The notes under the pieces were generated by a model. That model had not been told where the DNA came from. It was given only the letters and a program-made list of their open reading frames with translations, and made no database searches. A DNA stretch of 64,000 nucleotides, taken from positions 248,001 to 312,000 of the forward strand of contig NZ_VXLC01000015.1 of the NCBI RefSeq assembly GCF_008704205.1. Reading direction: 5' to 3'. The position numbers and the translations under genes are program-made. Of the stretch, positions 1-8,573 are shown in pieces. Source of the stretch: Nocardia colli. Its GTDB lineage: Bacteria; Actinomycetota; Actinomycetes; Mycobacteriales; Mycobacteriaceae. How positions within the stretch are numbered: position 1 is the stretch's first letter; every line of letters begins with the position of its first letter.

Positions 1-1
1 C

Positions 2-319
2 GAACTCGAGGTCACCGGCGGTGACGTCGGACGTGGATTCGCCGCTGCCACCAGCGGTCCGGCCTATTCGGCCATGCGCGAAGCGATGACGAAGGCGTGG
101 GGTGCCGAGGTGGTCGATTCGGCGATGGGCGGCTCCATTCCGCTCACCAACTCGCTGGCCGCGGTCAATCCCGGCGCCGAGGTGCTGCTGCTCGGCGCCG
201 AGGACGCCAAGTGCAACCTGCACGGCTTCAACGAGCGAGTCCTGCTGAGCGAAGTCGAGAAGGTCGCCCTCGCCGAGGCCGAGTTCTTCGAACTCTTCGC
301 CGCCGGGGTGCGCCGGTGA
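2..319 (+). CDS. M20-family metallopeptidase, C-terminal fragment (5' end outside window)
   Basis: Only the last 105 residues are visible; the frame is open to the left edge. The sequence has the end-of-domain signature of M20/M25/M40 amidohydrolases and dipeptidases: a GGSIP segment, then an LLLGAED stretch and a conserved HGFNE motif that carries the metal-site histidine/glutamate region of the family. The likely role is zinc-dependent hydrolysis of a dipeptide or N-acyl amino acid in the cytosol. The stop overlaps the GTG start of the next gene (GTGA), so the two are translationally coupled. Pairing an M20 peptidase with a YfcC-type carrier suggests uptake and hydrolysis of the same peptide or N-acylated substrate. 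The exact substrate cannot be told from this fragment. Confidence 0.8.
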   Translation, partial: ELEVTGGDVGRGFAAATSGPAYSAMREAMTKAWGAEVVDSAMGGSIPLTNSLAAVNPGAEVLLLGAEDAKCNLHGFNERVLLSEVEKVALAEAEFFELFAAGVRR

Positions 320-1839
320 GCGACGTCGAAACAGTAAAGGTCGCACCGGAATCCGAGCCGCCGGCGCAGAAGACGCGGTACTTTCCCTCCACCTACACGA
401 TCCTCGCCGGGGTGGCCGTGCTGGTGTGGCTCGCGGCGTTCGTCATTCCGCCGGGCGCCTACGACGTCGACGACAAGAGCCATCCGATCGCCGGGTCCTA
501 CCATCGCATCGAAGATGCCAAGAACTTCGGCGCGCGGCTGCGCGATCTGTTCCTCTCGCCGATCAACGGTCTCTACGGCATTCAGGACGCCAAGTCCGGT
601 CAGGTCGGTCCGGACCTGTCCGGCAATCTTTACGGTGCGGCAGCGGTATTCCTGTTCGTGCTCGCCGTCGGCGCGTTCATCACGGTCGCCTTCGCCACCG
701 GCGCGCTCGACAGTGGCATCGGGCAGTTGGCCTTTCGGCTGCGCCGCCGGTCCTCGCTGCTGATCGTCGGCGTCATGGTGGTGTTCGCGATCGCCGGCAC
801 GGTGGAAGGGTTCGCGGAGGAGACGCTCGGGTTCTACGCGCTCCTGGTGCCATTGACCTTGGCGCTCGGCTACGACCGGATGACCGCGGTCGGCGCGATC
901 ATCTGCGGGGCCGGTGTCGGCATGCTGTGCTCCACGGTCAATCCGTTCGCCACCGGGACGGCGTCTTCGGCCGCCGGTGTTCCGATCGGTGACGGCATCC
1001 TGCTGCGAATCGCCATGCTGGCGGTGCTCACCGCGGCAACCGTCGGATACGTGCTCTGGTACGCGCGCCGGGTCAAACGGGATCCCGGGAAGTCCTGGTC
1101 GGGTTGGCAACCCGGCGATCGCGACATCCGAGCGGAAGACCATGCGCCCGCGGCGATGACCCGTCGTCAGGCCGCGGTGCTCTGGCTGGTCGCGCTCACC
1201 TTCGCGTTCATGATCTTCGCGATCATCCCGTGGGCGGAGGTGATCAACGGACCCGGGGCGGCGGCGTTCGAGTGGGAATTGGGTTGGTACTTCCCGGAAC
1301 TCACCGCGCTGTTCCTGGTCGGCGCGGTGCTGATCGGGCTCGTCGGTGGCCTGGGCGAGAACAAGATGTCCGAGGCGGTCGGCAAGGGGTTCGGTGATTT
1401 CGTCGGTGCGGGCATGGTGATCGTGCTGGCGCGCGGGGTCACCGTCATCATGAACAACACCGAGATCACCAGCACCGCACTGCATGCGCTGGAAGGCGTG
1501 GTGACCGGCACCTCGTCGGCGTTGTTCGCGATCGCGGTGTTCCTGGTGAATGTGCCGCTGGGCTTTCTGATTCCGTCGAGTTCCGGGCATGCCACGCTGG
1601 TCATGCCGATCATGGCGCCGCTCGCGGATTTCGCGAATGTGCCACGGTCGCTTGTGGTTACCGCTTGGCAGTCGGCGTCCGGGTGGGCGAACCTGGTCAC
1701 ACCCACGACGGCGGTGGTGACCGGTGGTATCGCCCTGGCGAAGGTGCGCTACGACCGGTATGTGAGATTCGTTGCGCCGCTTATGGGGATCCTGTTCGTA
1801 CTCATCTGCGTGTTCCTCGCGATCGGCGCCTGGGTCTGA
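316..1839 (+). CDS. YfcC/DcuC-family membrane carrier
   Basis: 507 residues starting at the GTG that overlaps the upstream stop. After a short polar N-terminus (to about residue 20) a hydrophobic helix begins, and roughly a dozen membrane segments follow. The internal repeats characteristic of the C4-dicarboxylate/peptide carrier superfamily (PF03606, YfcC) are visible: an EGFAEETLGFY segment near residue 155, an STVNPFATG hairpin-like segment near residue 200, an NNTEITS segment near residue 380, and a PSSSGHATLVMPIMAPLAD segment near residue 425. These polar hairpins inside hydrophobic regions are typical of this fold. It probably imports a carboxylate, short peptide or acyl amino acid for the coupled M20 peptidase. 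The substrate is inferred only from the neighbour. Confidence 0.85.
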   Translation: MSDVETVKVAPESEPPAQKTRYFPSTYTILAGVAVLVWLAAFVIPPGAYDVDDKSHPIAGSYHRIEDAKNFGARLRDLFLSPINGLYGIQDAKSGQVGPDLSGNLYGAAAVFLFVLAVGAFITVAFATGALDSGIGQLAFRLRRRSSLLIVGVMVVFAIAGTVEGFAEETLGFYALLVPLTLALGYDRMTAVGAIICGAGVGMLCSTVNPFATGTASSAAGVPIGDGILLRIAMLAVLTAATVGYVLWYARRVKRDPGKSWSGWQPGDRDIRAEDHAPAAMTRRQAAVLWLVALTFAFMIFAIIPWAEVINGPGAAAFEWELGWYFPELTALFLVGAVLIGLVGGLGENKMSEAVGKGFGDFVGAGMVIVLARGVTVIMNNTEITSTALHALEGVVTGTSSALFAIAVFLVNVPLGFLIPSSSGHATLVMPIMAPLADFANVPRSLVVTAWQSASGWANLVTPTTAVVTGGIALAKVRYDRYVRFVAPLMGILFVLICVFLAIGAWV

Positions 1840-1864
1840 ACTATCGGGGCACGGCGCCGGACAG

Positions 1865-2848
1865 TCAGGCAGGCCAGCCGCTTCCGCGGAACCGTATATC
1901 GGTGTTGCTGCGTACTCCGTGTGGACCGACGGCGAAGATCTCGTAGTCGATCGTCGACTGGGTGAGGACAGCGCCGGTGCCGCTACTGATTTCGGTGACG
2001 TAGTGCGGGTTGGTGCCCAGATCGATCTCGGTGGATTGGGAACCGCCGACGCATCCGACGAACTTCACGTCGTTGAATCGGGGAACCAGATGCTGTGGTG
2101 CCTCGACGATCCACTCGGCGCTCGATCCGGAGGAGACGATTCCCGGTGGCGGATCGAATCCGACACTGGTGTTCTGCGGGTTCGTCTTGTTGGAGATGGC
2201 GACGAACCCGCGGCTCGGATTCGGTGTGCAAACGGTCAGGGCGATCTCGTCGAAGTCGGCGACCACGAAGTTGTCGATCCGGACCGGCGGGTTCGGATAC
2301 CACTCGAAAAACGCGTAGTAGCGGACGAATCCGTCGTAGCCGGGGCCGATCCCGAGCCAGCCGACGATGCCCGCCTGCACGACCTGCTGGTCCACGATGT
2401 ACCCGTTGAGGCCGATCCACACTCCGATGGAATACCGGCCGTTGGGCAGCCCGCCCGGCGGCACGAAGATCCGGGGCACGTGGAAGCTCGCGCTCACGGT
2501 GTTCAAGGCGGGCCCGTCGCCGCGCCCGACGACAGCGCCGGCCCAGCCGTCGGCGGAGAGCAACTTGCCCTGCGCGTCGCGCCGGTCGGGATCGATCAGC
2601 GCCAACGAACGCGAGCGTCGCTCGCTCAAGATCGGATCGATGCTGAACTCCGGGGTGATCATGCGATACGAGTCGTCGATCGTGGTGTCCCACAGGGCAT
2701 GCAGCCGCGGTTCGCGCTCCGGGTCCGGCTGGCGGGGGTACCCGTAGCGATTCAGCTCATCGGGTGCCGCCCGGCGTGGACTGAATCCCGCGGGTGGCTG
2801 CTCGTAGCGGCGAAGCCGGCTCAGTAAATCCAGGTCGGACGTGGTCAT
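1865..2848 (-). CDS. Glutamic endopeptidase, eqolisin family G1 (bacterial type)
   Basis: 327 residues from an ATG preceded by a GAGAGGA ribosome site; a longer frame to 2953 has no such site. The C-terminal two thirds match the eqolisin (scytalidoglutamic peptidase) beta-sandwich: ASFHVP, WIGLNG, a QQVVQAGI segment bearing the candidate catalytic Gln, and AEWIVEAP bearing the catalytic Glu. These enzymes are acid endopeptidases, mostly fungal, with scattered bacterial members. The N-terminal hundred residues are charged and variable and could be a propeptide. No clear signal peptide is seen at this start, which is odd for a secreted protease. Its stop lies just past the end of the YfcC gene (convergent). 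Confidence 0.8.
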   Translation of the reverse strand: MTTSDLDLLSRLRRYEQPPAGFSPRRAAPDELNRYGYPRQPDPEREPRLHALWDTTIDDSYRMITPEFSIDPILSERRSRSLALIDPDRRDAQGKLLSADGWAGAVVGRGDGPALNTVSASFHVPRIFVPPGGLPNGRYSIGVWIGLNGYIVDQQVVQAGIVGWLGIGPGYDGFVRYYAFFEWYPNPPVRIDNFVVADFDEIALTVCTPNPSRGFVAISNKTNPQNTSVGFDPPPGIVSSGSSAEWIVEAPQHLVPRFNDVKFVGCVGGSQSTEIDLGTNPHYVTEISSGTGAVLTQSTIDYEIFAVGPHGVRSNTDIRFRGSGWPA

Positions 2849-3055
2849 CGGAGTGTCCTCTCGCCTCGGACGCGAGGTCTTGCGGGGGTGGTTATCGGCG
2901 AATACCTCGAGCATGCGACGAACCCGGCGGTCCACGCAGCATCCGCGTGTCACTCAGTGGCACGTATTCGCGGATTGCCGTCGCCACAGCCACACGGCGC
3001 GCAGGGCGACAACGCGCTGAAGGCGCAGAAGTGTTGCTCGACCTAGAGTGATGCC

Positions 3056-4276
3056 GTGGTTGTCGCAGGCGTGGGAATCGTCGTACTCGGGGTGTTCGGC
3101 GGGCTGCATTGGTATGTGTGGCGGCGGCTGGTACGGGATACGACGATGCGCGGATCGATCGGGCGGCGGGTGGGTACCGCGGTGATCATCCTGGGGCCGC
3201 TCCTGCTGATCGGTGCGTTTGTCGCCGAACGGGCCGGGATTTCGTTTCTGGCCATCCAGATTCTCGCCTGGCCTGGATATATGTGGGGCGTGCTGTTCCT
3301 CTACCTCGTGCTGTGGCTGCTGGTCGGCGAGGTGATCCGGCCGTTTTCCCGGCGATGGATCAATCGCGGCTCCGCGGTGGTCGAAGATGCGCTCGTTCCC
3401 GCGGGTGCACCCGACCACGTCACGCCGGATCAGCCGGTCGATCCCGCGCCGGTTTCGCGGCGGCTCTTCGTTTCTCGCGCGGTGGGTGGTGCGGCGGCCG
3501 TCGCGGCGGTGAGCACCGTCGGTTACGGCACCTATGGCGTGCTGGCCGGTCCGCGAGTGAAACAGTTGACGGTGCCGCTGGCGAATCTGCCGCGCGCCGC
3601 GCACGGCATGCGGATCGCCGTGGTCAGCGATATTCATCTCGGCCCGATTCTCGGTCGCGGGTTCGCCGAGCGGGTGGTCGAGACGATCAACGGCACCCAA
3701 CCGGATCTCATTGCCGTGGTGGGCGATCTGGTCGACGGTAGCGTCGAACACCTGCGGTCTGCGGTCGAACCGCTGTCGCGACTGAAGGCGCGACACGGGG
3801 CATATTTCGTCACCGGCAATCACGAGTACTTCTCCGGTGCCGAAGAGTGGATCGAGCACGTGCAGGAACTCGGAATGCACATGCTGGCGAACAGTCGCGT
3901 CGAGCTGCCGTATTTCGATCTCGCGGGCGTCAACGATATTCAGGGCAAATCCATCGGTCAGGGACCGGATTTCACCGCCGCCCTCGGTAACCGCGACCTC
4001 GCGCGCACCGCGGTGCTCATGGCGCACCAACCCGTGCAGATCCACGACGCGGTCAAGTTCGGCGTCGATCTGCAACTGTCCGGACACACCCACGGCGGCC
4101 AGGTATGGCCGGGCAATCTGGTTGCGGGACTGGCCAATCCGACCGTCGCGGGCCTGGAGCGATACGGCGACACCCAGCTCTACGTCACCCGCGGCGCCGG
4201 CGCGTGGGGTCCTCCGGTCCGGGTAGGCGCCCCCTCCGACATCACCGTGATCGAGCTCGCGTCGAAACAGGCGTAA
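3056..4276 (+). CDS. Membrane-anchored metallophosphoesterase (YkuE/YaeI-like)
   Basis: 406 residues from GTG. About three hydrophobic helices lie within the first 100 residues, followed by a Ser/Ala-rich segment (near 140-165) that resembles a twin-arginine-like or membrane tether region. The calcineurin-like phosphoesterase domain follows with all metal motifs in order: SDIHLGP (about 190), GDLVDG (about 223), GNHEY (about 260) and GHTHGGQ (about 343). Relatives such as YaeI and YkuE hydrolyse UDP-diacylglucosamine or phospholipid-like substrates, often at the outer membrane face. The two-metal active site looks intact. No operon partner is evident; the next gene on this strand starts about 95 bases on and is a cell-wall enzyme. 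Confidence 0.85.
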   Translation: MVVAGVGIVVLGVFGGLHWYVWRRLVRDTTMRGSIGRRVGTAVIILGPLLLIGAFVAERAGISFLAIQILAWPGYMWGVLFLYLVLWLLVGEVIRPFSRRWINRGSAVVEDALVPAGAPDHVTPDQPVDPAPVSRRLFVSRAVGGAAAVAAVSTVGYGTYGVLAGPRVKQLTVPLANLPRAAHGMRIAVVSDIHLGPILGRGFAERVVETINGTQPDLIAVVGDLVDGSVEHLRSAVEPLSRLKARHGAYFVTGNHEYFSGAEEWIEHVQELGMHMLANSRVELPYFDLAGVNDIQGKSIGQGPDFTAALGNRDLARTAVLMAHQPVQIHDAVKFGVDLQLSGHTHGGQVWPGNLVAGLANPTVAGLERYGDTQLYVTRGAGAWGPPVRVGAPSDITVIELASKQA

Positions 4277-4371
4277 CCGGAACAGCGCCCTGCCCCGGTA
4301 GCGGGTGCAATCCGGTCGTCGCACCGTGTGCCGCCCGCGTGAGCGCGGTGTTCCGCAGTAGCGTCGCTTGC

Positions 4372-5097
4372 ATGGCCGCTACTCAGTGCGTTGCCGGGCT
4401 CGTGGTTTCGTTGGTTGCTGCCGTCACGACGAGTTCGACGTACGGCGATCCGAGTGTCGAGCTTGCGGCGGTGTTGCACGCCGTGCCGACTGTCACCACC
4501 CAGGTGGTCGTTGTGCACGCGCCTATCGCGGCGACCACGTGGGCGATGTTGGAGACCTTCGAGAAGGTCGACGGGGCGTGGCAGCGTGTGTTTCCGGCGA
4601 TGGTCGCCAGAATCGGTACCGACGGGTTCAGCGACCATCATCGGGAATCGGTGCCGTCCACGCCGACCGGCGTCTACGGTTTCGGTCCCACCGTCTACGG
4701 CGTCCAGCCCGATCCCGGGACGCGTTACCCGTATCACCAACTCGTCGAAGGTGATTGGTGGAACGCGAACCCGACATCGTTCGGCTACAACACCTTTCAG
4801 CACGGCACCGATCCCGGTGGCGCTAGCGAAGCCCTCTGGCAGACGACGCCGCAATACGACTACTTCGCCTTCATCACCTACAACGTCCCGCCGGTCCCTG
4901 CCGCAGGCAGCGCAATCTTCTTGCACGTCAACGGATCCGGCGACACCTCCGGCTGCGTCACCCTCGCCCGACCCGATCTGCTCCGCGTCCTGCGCTGGCT
5001 CGACCCCACCCGGACCCCGCGCATCGTGCTCGGCCCGGACGACGAGTTGGCACAGGTCGCCGAGCGCTGGGGTTCGTCAGCTGAGCGGACCCAGTAG
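4372..5097 (+). CDS. Secreted L,D-transpeptidase-like (YkuD) protein
   Basis: 241 residues from ATG 4372; an in-frame GTG at 4339 would add eleven residues. The N-terminus to about residue 26 is hydrophobic with a small-residue end, consistent with a signal peptide. The C-terminal half carries the YkuD catalytic signature: H185 in FLHVNG, then S-G-C at 193-195 within DTSGCVTL, so C195 is the predicted nucleophile. Enzymes of this class form 3-3 peptidoglycan cross-links or attach groups to peptidoglycan using tetrapeptide donors. The domain is divergent from the Mycobacterium LdtMt type, so a related amidase or transpeptidase role is possible. Its last 21 bases overlap the convergent EF-hand gene. 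Confidence 0.75.
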   Translation: MAATQCVAGLVVSLVAAVTTSSTYGDPSVELAAVLHAVPTVTTQVVVVHAPIAATTWAMLETFEKVDGAWQRVFPAMVARIGTDGFSDHHRESVPSTPTGVYGFGPTVYGVQPDPGTRYPYHQLVEGDWWNANPTSFGYNTFQHGTDPGGASEALWQTTPQYDYFAFITYNVPPVPAAGSAIFLHVNGSGDTSGCVTLARPDLLRVLRWLDPTRTPRIVLGPDDELAQVAERWGSSAERTQ

Positions 5098-5622
5098 CCA
5101 GTTTCCCGGGGCGTTTTCGTCGTCACTGAGGTAGAACTCGGTGATGGCGGTGCGGAATTCCTGGTAGCTGAGCGCACCGTCACCGTCGCGGTCCAAGCGA
5201 CGGAACGCGTCGCTGGAATGCGTCGAGTCGATGCCGAGGCCGTCATACATTCGGACGTACTCGTCGAAACTGAGCGATCCGTCGCCGTTGGTGTCCACGA
5301 TCCGCATGAAGGCATCTGCGATGGACAGAACCGCGTCTTCGAAGTTTTCCGGCGCGGTCACGCTCGACCCCATGACCTGCACGAACTCTTGCCGATCGAG
5401 CTTCCCGTCGCCGTCGCTGTCACCTCCGGCCAGGAGCAGGCTCCACCATTTGTCGAACGCATCGTGCAAGGCCTTCGCGTTCTCCGGGGCATCCCCGCCC
5501 GGCAGCGCCGTGAACAACGCGGCCATCTGATGGAAATCATCCGCGGAGAGATAACCGTCCCGACCCTGATCGAACCAGTCGAAGACAGTGTTGAACTTCC
5601 GATTCTTCGCGCTATCTGCCAT
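5077..5622 (-). CDS. Calerythrin-like four EF-hand calcium-binding protein
   Basis: 181 residues from an ATG preceded by AAGGA. Four EF-hand loops can be read directly: DQGRDGYLSADD, DSDGDGKLDRQE, DTNGDGSLSFDE and DRDGDGALSYQE, each with acidic or Gly residues at the canonical ligand positions and a Glu or Asp at position 12. This is the length and arrangement of calerythrin/sarcoplasmic calcium-binding proteins known from actinomycetes. It is cytosolic (no signal peptide) and probably acts as a calcium buffer or sensor. No partner enzyme is adjacent, so its target is unknown. Confidence 0.9.
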   Translation of the reverse strand: MADSAKNRKFNTVFDWFDQGRDGYLSADDFHQMAALFTALPGGDAPENAKALHDAFDKWWSLLLAGGDSDGDGKLDRQEFVQVMGSSVTAPENFEDAVLSIADAFMRIVDTNGDGSLSFDEYVRMYDGLGIDSTHSSDAFRRLDRDGDGALSYQEFRTAITEFYLSDDENAPGNWLLGPLS

Positions 5623-5882
5623 GAGTCTGTCCTTCTCGCCGGCCGAGCACCTCGGCCGTGGATTACCAGGTTGCGGCTGCGGGGCCGCCCGGAGCGGGCC
5701 GGACACCCGTTGCGGGACCGGATTGTCGAAAGATCAGATCCCACCGAAGAACAGCTCAATTGTCTGCCTGAACCATTGCGCGGGTGGCGTTTTCGGCGCA
5801 TGCACCGGTCCGCAAAAGCCACGTCGGCGTGTCGCCCGTGGTGTCGGGCGTCGGTATCACTCATACCGATGGTTGCTCGGTA

Positions 5883-6683
5883 TCAGGCGTTCGGTCCTTT
5901 CGAGGCGTCGAGGTCGGTGAAGTCGCCGTGTCGGCCTGCGCCTGCGGCGAATCGGGCGGCGCCGGCGAGGGTGTCGGCGAGGAAGGAGGTTGTGCCGTGT
6001 TCGAATTCGTTGGCCAGGGCGGCGGTTTCGGTGCGGCCGGACTGTTCGAGGGTGGAGAGGCGGTCTTGGCGGAGGCAGGTCTGGGGGAAGCGGGTGAGGT
6101 CTTGGGCCAGGTCGCGGGCCGCGGTGAGGGATTGGCCGTGCGGCACGATGCGGTTGGCCAGGCCGATGCGGTGGGCTTCGGCGGCATCGACCGGGCGGCC
6201 GGTGAGAATCAGGTCCAGGGCGTGGCTTTCGCCGATGAGGCGGGGGAGCCGGACGGTGCCGCCGTCGATCAGCGGTACGCCCCAGCGGCGGCAGAACACG
6301 CCGAACACGGCGTCCTCCTCGACCACGCGCAGGTCTGCCCAGATCGCCAGTTCGAGGCCACCGGCCACCGCGTGCCCGGAGATCGCGGCGATGACCGGCT
6401 TGGACAGCCGCATCCGGGTCGGGCCCATCGGGCCGTCGCCGTCGGGCTCGGCGTGGTTTCCGCGATCGGTGCCGAGTGCCTTCAAATCCGCTCCGGCACA
6501 GAATGTTCCGCCGACGCCGTGGAGGATCGCGACGGACGCGTCGGGGTCGCGGTCGAAGTCGCGGAAGGCATCGGCGAGCCCGGCGGCGGTCGGGCCGTCG
6601 ACGGCATTGCGGACCTCGGGCCGGTTGATGCCGATCAGGGTGATCGGCCCGTCCCGCTGGACGAGCACGGTATCTGTGGACAT
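5883..6683 (-). CDS. Enoyl-CoA hydratase/isomerase (crotonase) family protein
   Basis: 266 residues. Crotonase features are clear: the FCAGADLKAL oxyanion-hole strand, AISGHAVAGGLELA (with the Glu equivalent to rat Glu144) and the GGTVRLPRLIG helix. The position of the second catalytic glutamate (rat Glu164) is Cys in FGVFCRRWG, a substitution that I recall in an actinobacterial subfamily; this suggests a reaction other than simple hydration or an altered mechanism. It lies 24 bases downstream of the acyl-CoA dehydrogenase on the same strand, so the pair forms a beta-oxidation-like operon. The enzyme should act on an acyl- or enoyl-CoA in the cytosol. Confidence 0.85.
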   Translation of the reverse strand: MSTDTVLVQRDGPITLIGINRPEVRNAVDGPTAAGLADAFRDFDRDPDASVAILHGVGGTFCAGADLKALGTDRGNHAEPDGDGPMGPTRMRLSKPVIAAISGHAVAGGLELAIWADLRVVEEDAVFGVFCRRWGVPLIDGGTVRLPRLIGESHALDLILTGRPVDAAEAHRIGLANRIVPHGQSLTAARDLAQDLTRFPQTCLRQDRLSTLEQSGRTETAALANEFEHGTTSFLADTLAGAARFAAGAGRHGDFTDLDASKGPNA

Positions 6684-6707
6684 GGAATCTCTTGTCTGCG
6701 AAGGGGT

Positions 6708-7859
6708 CTAGAGCGACCGGGCGATGAGTTCTTTCATGATTTCGTTGGTGCCGCCGTAGATGCGTTGCGCGCGGGAATCGGTGTAGAGCCGGGCGATCGG
6801 ATACTCCTGCATGTAGCCGTAGCCGCCGAACAGTTGCAGGCAGCGATCGATGACCTGGCCCTGGATGTCGGTCACCCAGTACTTGGCCATCGACGCGCTG
6901 GTGGTGTCGCGTGCACCGGCGAGGAACCGCTCGACACAGTCGTCGACGAAGACCCGCGCGACCCGGGCCAGGGTGGCGCACTCGGCCAGCTCGAAGCGGA
7001 CGTGCTGAAATCCGAACAGCGGCTTGCCGAACGCGTTGCGCTGCTTGGTGTATTCGATCGCCAGCTCGACCGCGAGTTCGGTCGCGACGACACCGGCCAC
7101 GGCGATCTCGAGTCGTTCCAGGGGCAGCTGCGACATCAGTTGAATGAAACCCTGCCCCTCCTGCCTGCCGAGCAGGTTGGCGGCGGGTACGCGCGCCTCG
7201 TCGAAGAACAGTTCCGCGGTGTCGCCGCTGTGCTGGCCGAGCTTGTCGAGCACGCGGCCGCGGCGGAACCCGGCGCACTCGCGGGTGTCGACCAGCAGCA
7301 GCGAAACCCCGTGTGCCCCAGCGTCGGGATCGGTTTTCGCCGCGACCAGCACCAGATCCGCGGAGCCGCCGTTGGTGATGAACGTCTTCGCGCCCGAGAT
7401 GACGTAGTCGTCGCCGTCGCGTCGCGCCCGGGTGGTCATCCCGGCCAGGTCCGAACCGCCGCCCGGTTCGGTCATCGCGATCGCCGCGATCACCTCGCCG
7501 GTGGCCATGGCCGGCAGCCAGGACCGTTTCTGGTCCTCGGTGCCGTACTCCACCAGATACGGCGCGACGATCCCGCTGTGCACGATGTTGCCGAAGCCGG
7601 GCTCGCCGATGCGTGCCTGCTCCTCCAGCATGATCAGGTCGTGCGCGGCGGTGCCGCCGCCACCGCCGTATTCGGCGGGCACCGCCATGCACAGCAGGCC
7701 CAAAGCGCCCGCCGCCTTCCAGAACTCCCGGTCGACGTGGCGCTGCTCGGCCCAGCGGGTCAGGTGCGGGACGGCCTCGCGGGCGAAGAACGAACGTGCG
7801 GTGTCGCGCACCGCGATCATCTCTTCGCCGGTCGACCACGTCGGCGTTGTGCTCGGCAT
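6708..7859 (-). CDS. Acyl-CoA dehydrogenase, LCAD-like
   Basis: 383 residues, a normal length. FAD and substrate motifs are evident: TEPGGGSDLAG (near 150), ITNGG (near 180), KQRNAFGKPLFGFQ (near 270) and the C-terminal EYPIARLYTDSRAQRIYGG segment. The end matches long-chain acyl-CoA dehydrogenases, where the catalytic base is the Glu in the helix before KQR (here AIEYTKQR) rather than near the C-terminus. It should introduce a 2,3-double bond into an acyl-CoA, handing electrons to an electron-transfer flavoprotein. It is transcribed away from the TetR gene across a region with a clear palindrome, and is probably repressed by that regulator. Confidence 0.9.
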   Translation of the reverse strand: MPSTTPTWSTGEEMIAVRDTARSFFAREAVPHLTRWAEQRHVDREFWKAAGALGLLCMAVPAEYGGGGGTAAHDLIMLEEQARIGEPGFGNIVHSGIVAPYLVEYGTEDQKRSWLPAMATGEVIAAIAMTEPGGGSDLAGMTTRARRDGDDYVISGAKTFITNGGSADLVLVAAKTDPDAGAHGVSLLLVDTRECAGFRRGRVLDKLGQHSGDTAELFFDEARVPAANLLGRQEGQGFIQLMSQLPLERLEIAVAGVVATELAVELAIEYTKQRNAFGKPLFGFQHVRFELAECATLARVARVFVDDCVERFLAGARDTTSASMAKYWVTDIQGQVIDRCLQLFGGYGYMQEYPIARLYTDSRAQRIYGGTNEIMKELIARSL

Positions 7860-7935
7860 ATTTCATCCATCCGTGAGGTGGGCGCCCTCGACACGCAGGG
7901 CGAAAGGTTCTGGGCGGCAAGCGTGCGCAAAGTGA

Positions 7936-7955
7936 AACAGTCCGATCGTACTGTT
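7936..7955. promoter_or_regulatory. Near-perfect palindrome, candidate TetR operator
   Basis: The 20-base site has the form AACAGT-C-CGATCG-T-ACTGTT: arms AACAGT and ACTGTT around a CGATCG centre, with one mismatched position pair. It sits in the 120-base divergent gap between the TetR gene and the acyl-CoA dehydrogenase, 25 bases upstream of the TetR start. Size and location are those of TetR operators; binding by this particular regulator is inferred. Confidence 0.55.
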
Positions 7956-7979
7956 GTCAACGCCTGAGATGATGCACCC

Positions 7980-8567
7980 ATGGGTCGTACGGAAGGTCGT
8001 CAACACAGCGATGCGGCGCGCAGTCAGCAAACCCGCGATCGGATCCTCCGTGCGGCGGTCGACTGCCTGATCGAGGACGGCTACGCGGCGACCAGCATCG
8101 GTGCCGTACAGGCCCGGGCCGACGTCTCCCGCGGTGCCTTGCTGCACCAATATCCGAGCAAGGCCCAGTTGCTCGTCGACGCCGTGCGCCATCTGTCCGA
8201 CCAGCAGATGCGCGAGGTCGACGCTAGTGCGAAGACGGCAGCTCCGGACCCGGACTGGACGGCGGTCCTCTGGCGCAGCTTCGCCACCCCGCTGTTCGGC
8301 GCGGTCCTGGAGCTATGGGTGGCCGCACGCACGGACGAGGAACTGCGCAGCGCGCTGCTACGGCATCAGCGGGAGCTGCACGGCAACATTCGGGCATCCA
8401 TCCTCGCGCAGGTGGCCGAACCCGTGCCGTCGAACTTCGACACGATCTTCGAGATGACCCTCACCTATTTCCGCGGCTTGGCGCTGACGACGATTCTGAG
8501 CACCAAACACCGCGACAAGCTGCTCGATGATTGGCGTGCAATCATCAGCACCGGATCCGCGGAGTGA
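7980..8567 (+). CDS. TetR/AcrR-family transcriptional regulator
   Basis: 195 residues. The N-terminal TetR helix-turn-helix is clear (residues about 17-65: TRDRILRAAVDCL, then ISRGA-type recognition helix in DVSRGALLHQYPSK). The C-terminal ligand-binding half is variable, as usual. It is divergent from the acyl-CoA dehydrogenase/crotonase pair and most likely represses it, with an acyl-CoA or related acid as inducer. The palindrome in the shared promoter region supports auto- and cross-regulation. Confidence 0.85.
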   Translation: MGRTEGRQHSDAARSQQTRDRILRAAVDCLIEDGYAATSIGAVQARADVSRGALLHQYPSKAQLLVDAVRHLSDQQMREVDASAKTAAPDPDWTAVLWRSFATPLFGAVLELWVAARTDEELRSALLRHQRELHGNIRASILAQVAEPVPSNFDTIFEMTLTYFRGLALTTILSTKHRDKLLDDWRAIISTGSAE

Positions 8568-8573
8568 ATGAGA

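Noticed and set aside
64-1590. 508-codon open frame on the minus strand opposite the carrier gene
   Set aside because: Arg/His/Asp-rich composition without domain logic; it mirrors the GC-rich third-position bias of the true carrier gene.
5857-7920. 687-codon minus-strand frame in the same region
   Set aside because: Arg/Pro-rich out-of-frame shadow of the same two genes.
5784-7967. 727-codon plus-strand frame across the crotonase and dehydrogenase genes
   Set aside because: Low-complexity Gly/Ala/Val/Arg translation antisense to two well-supported enzymes.
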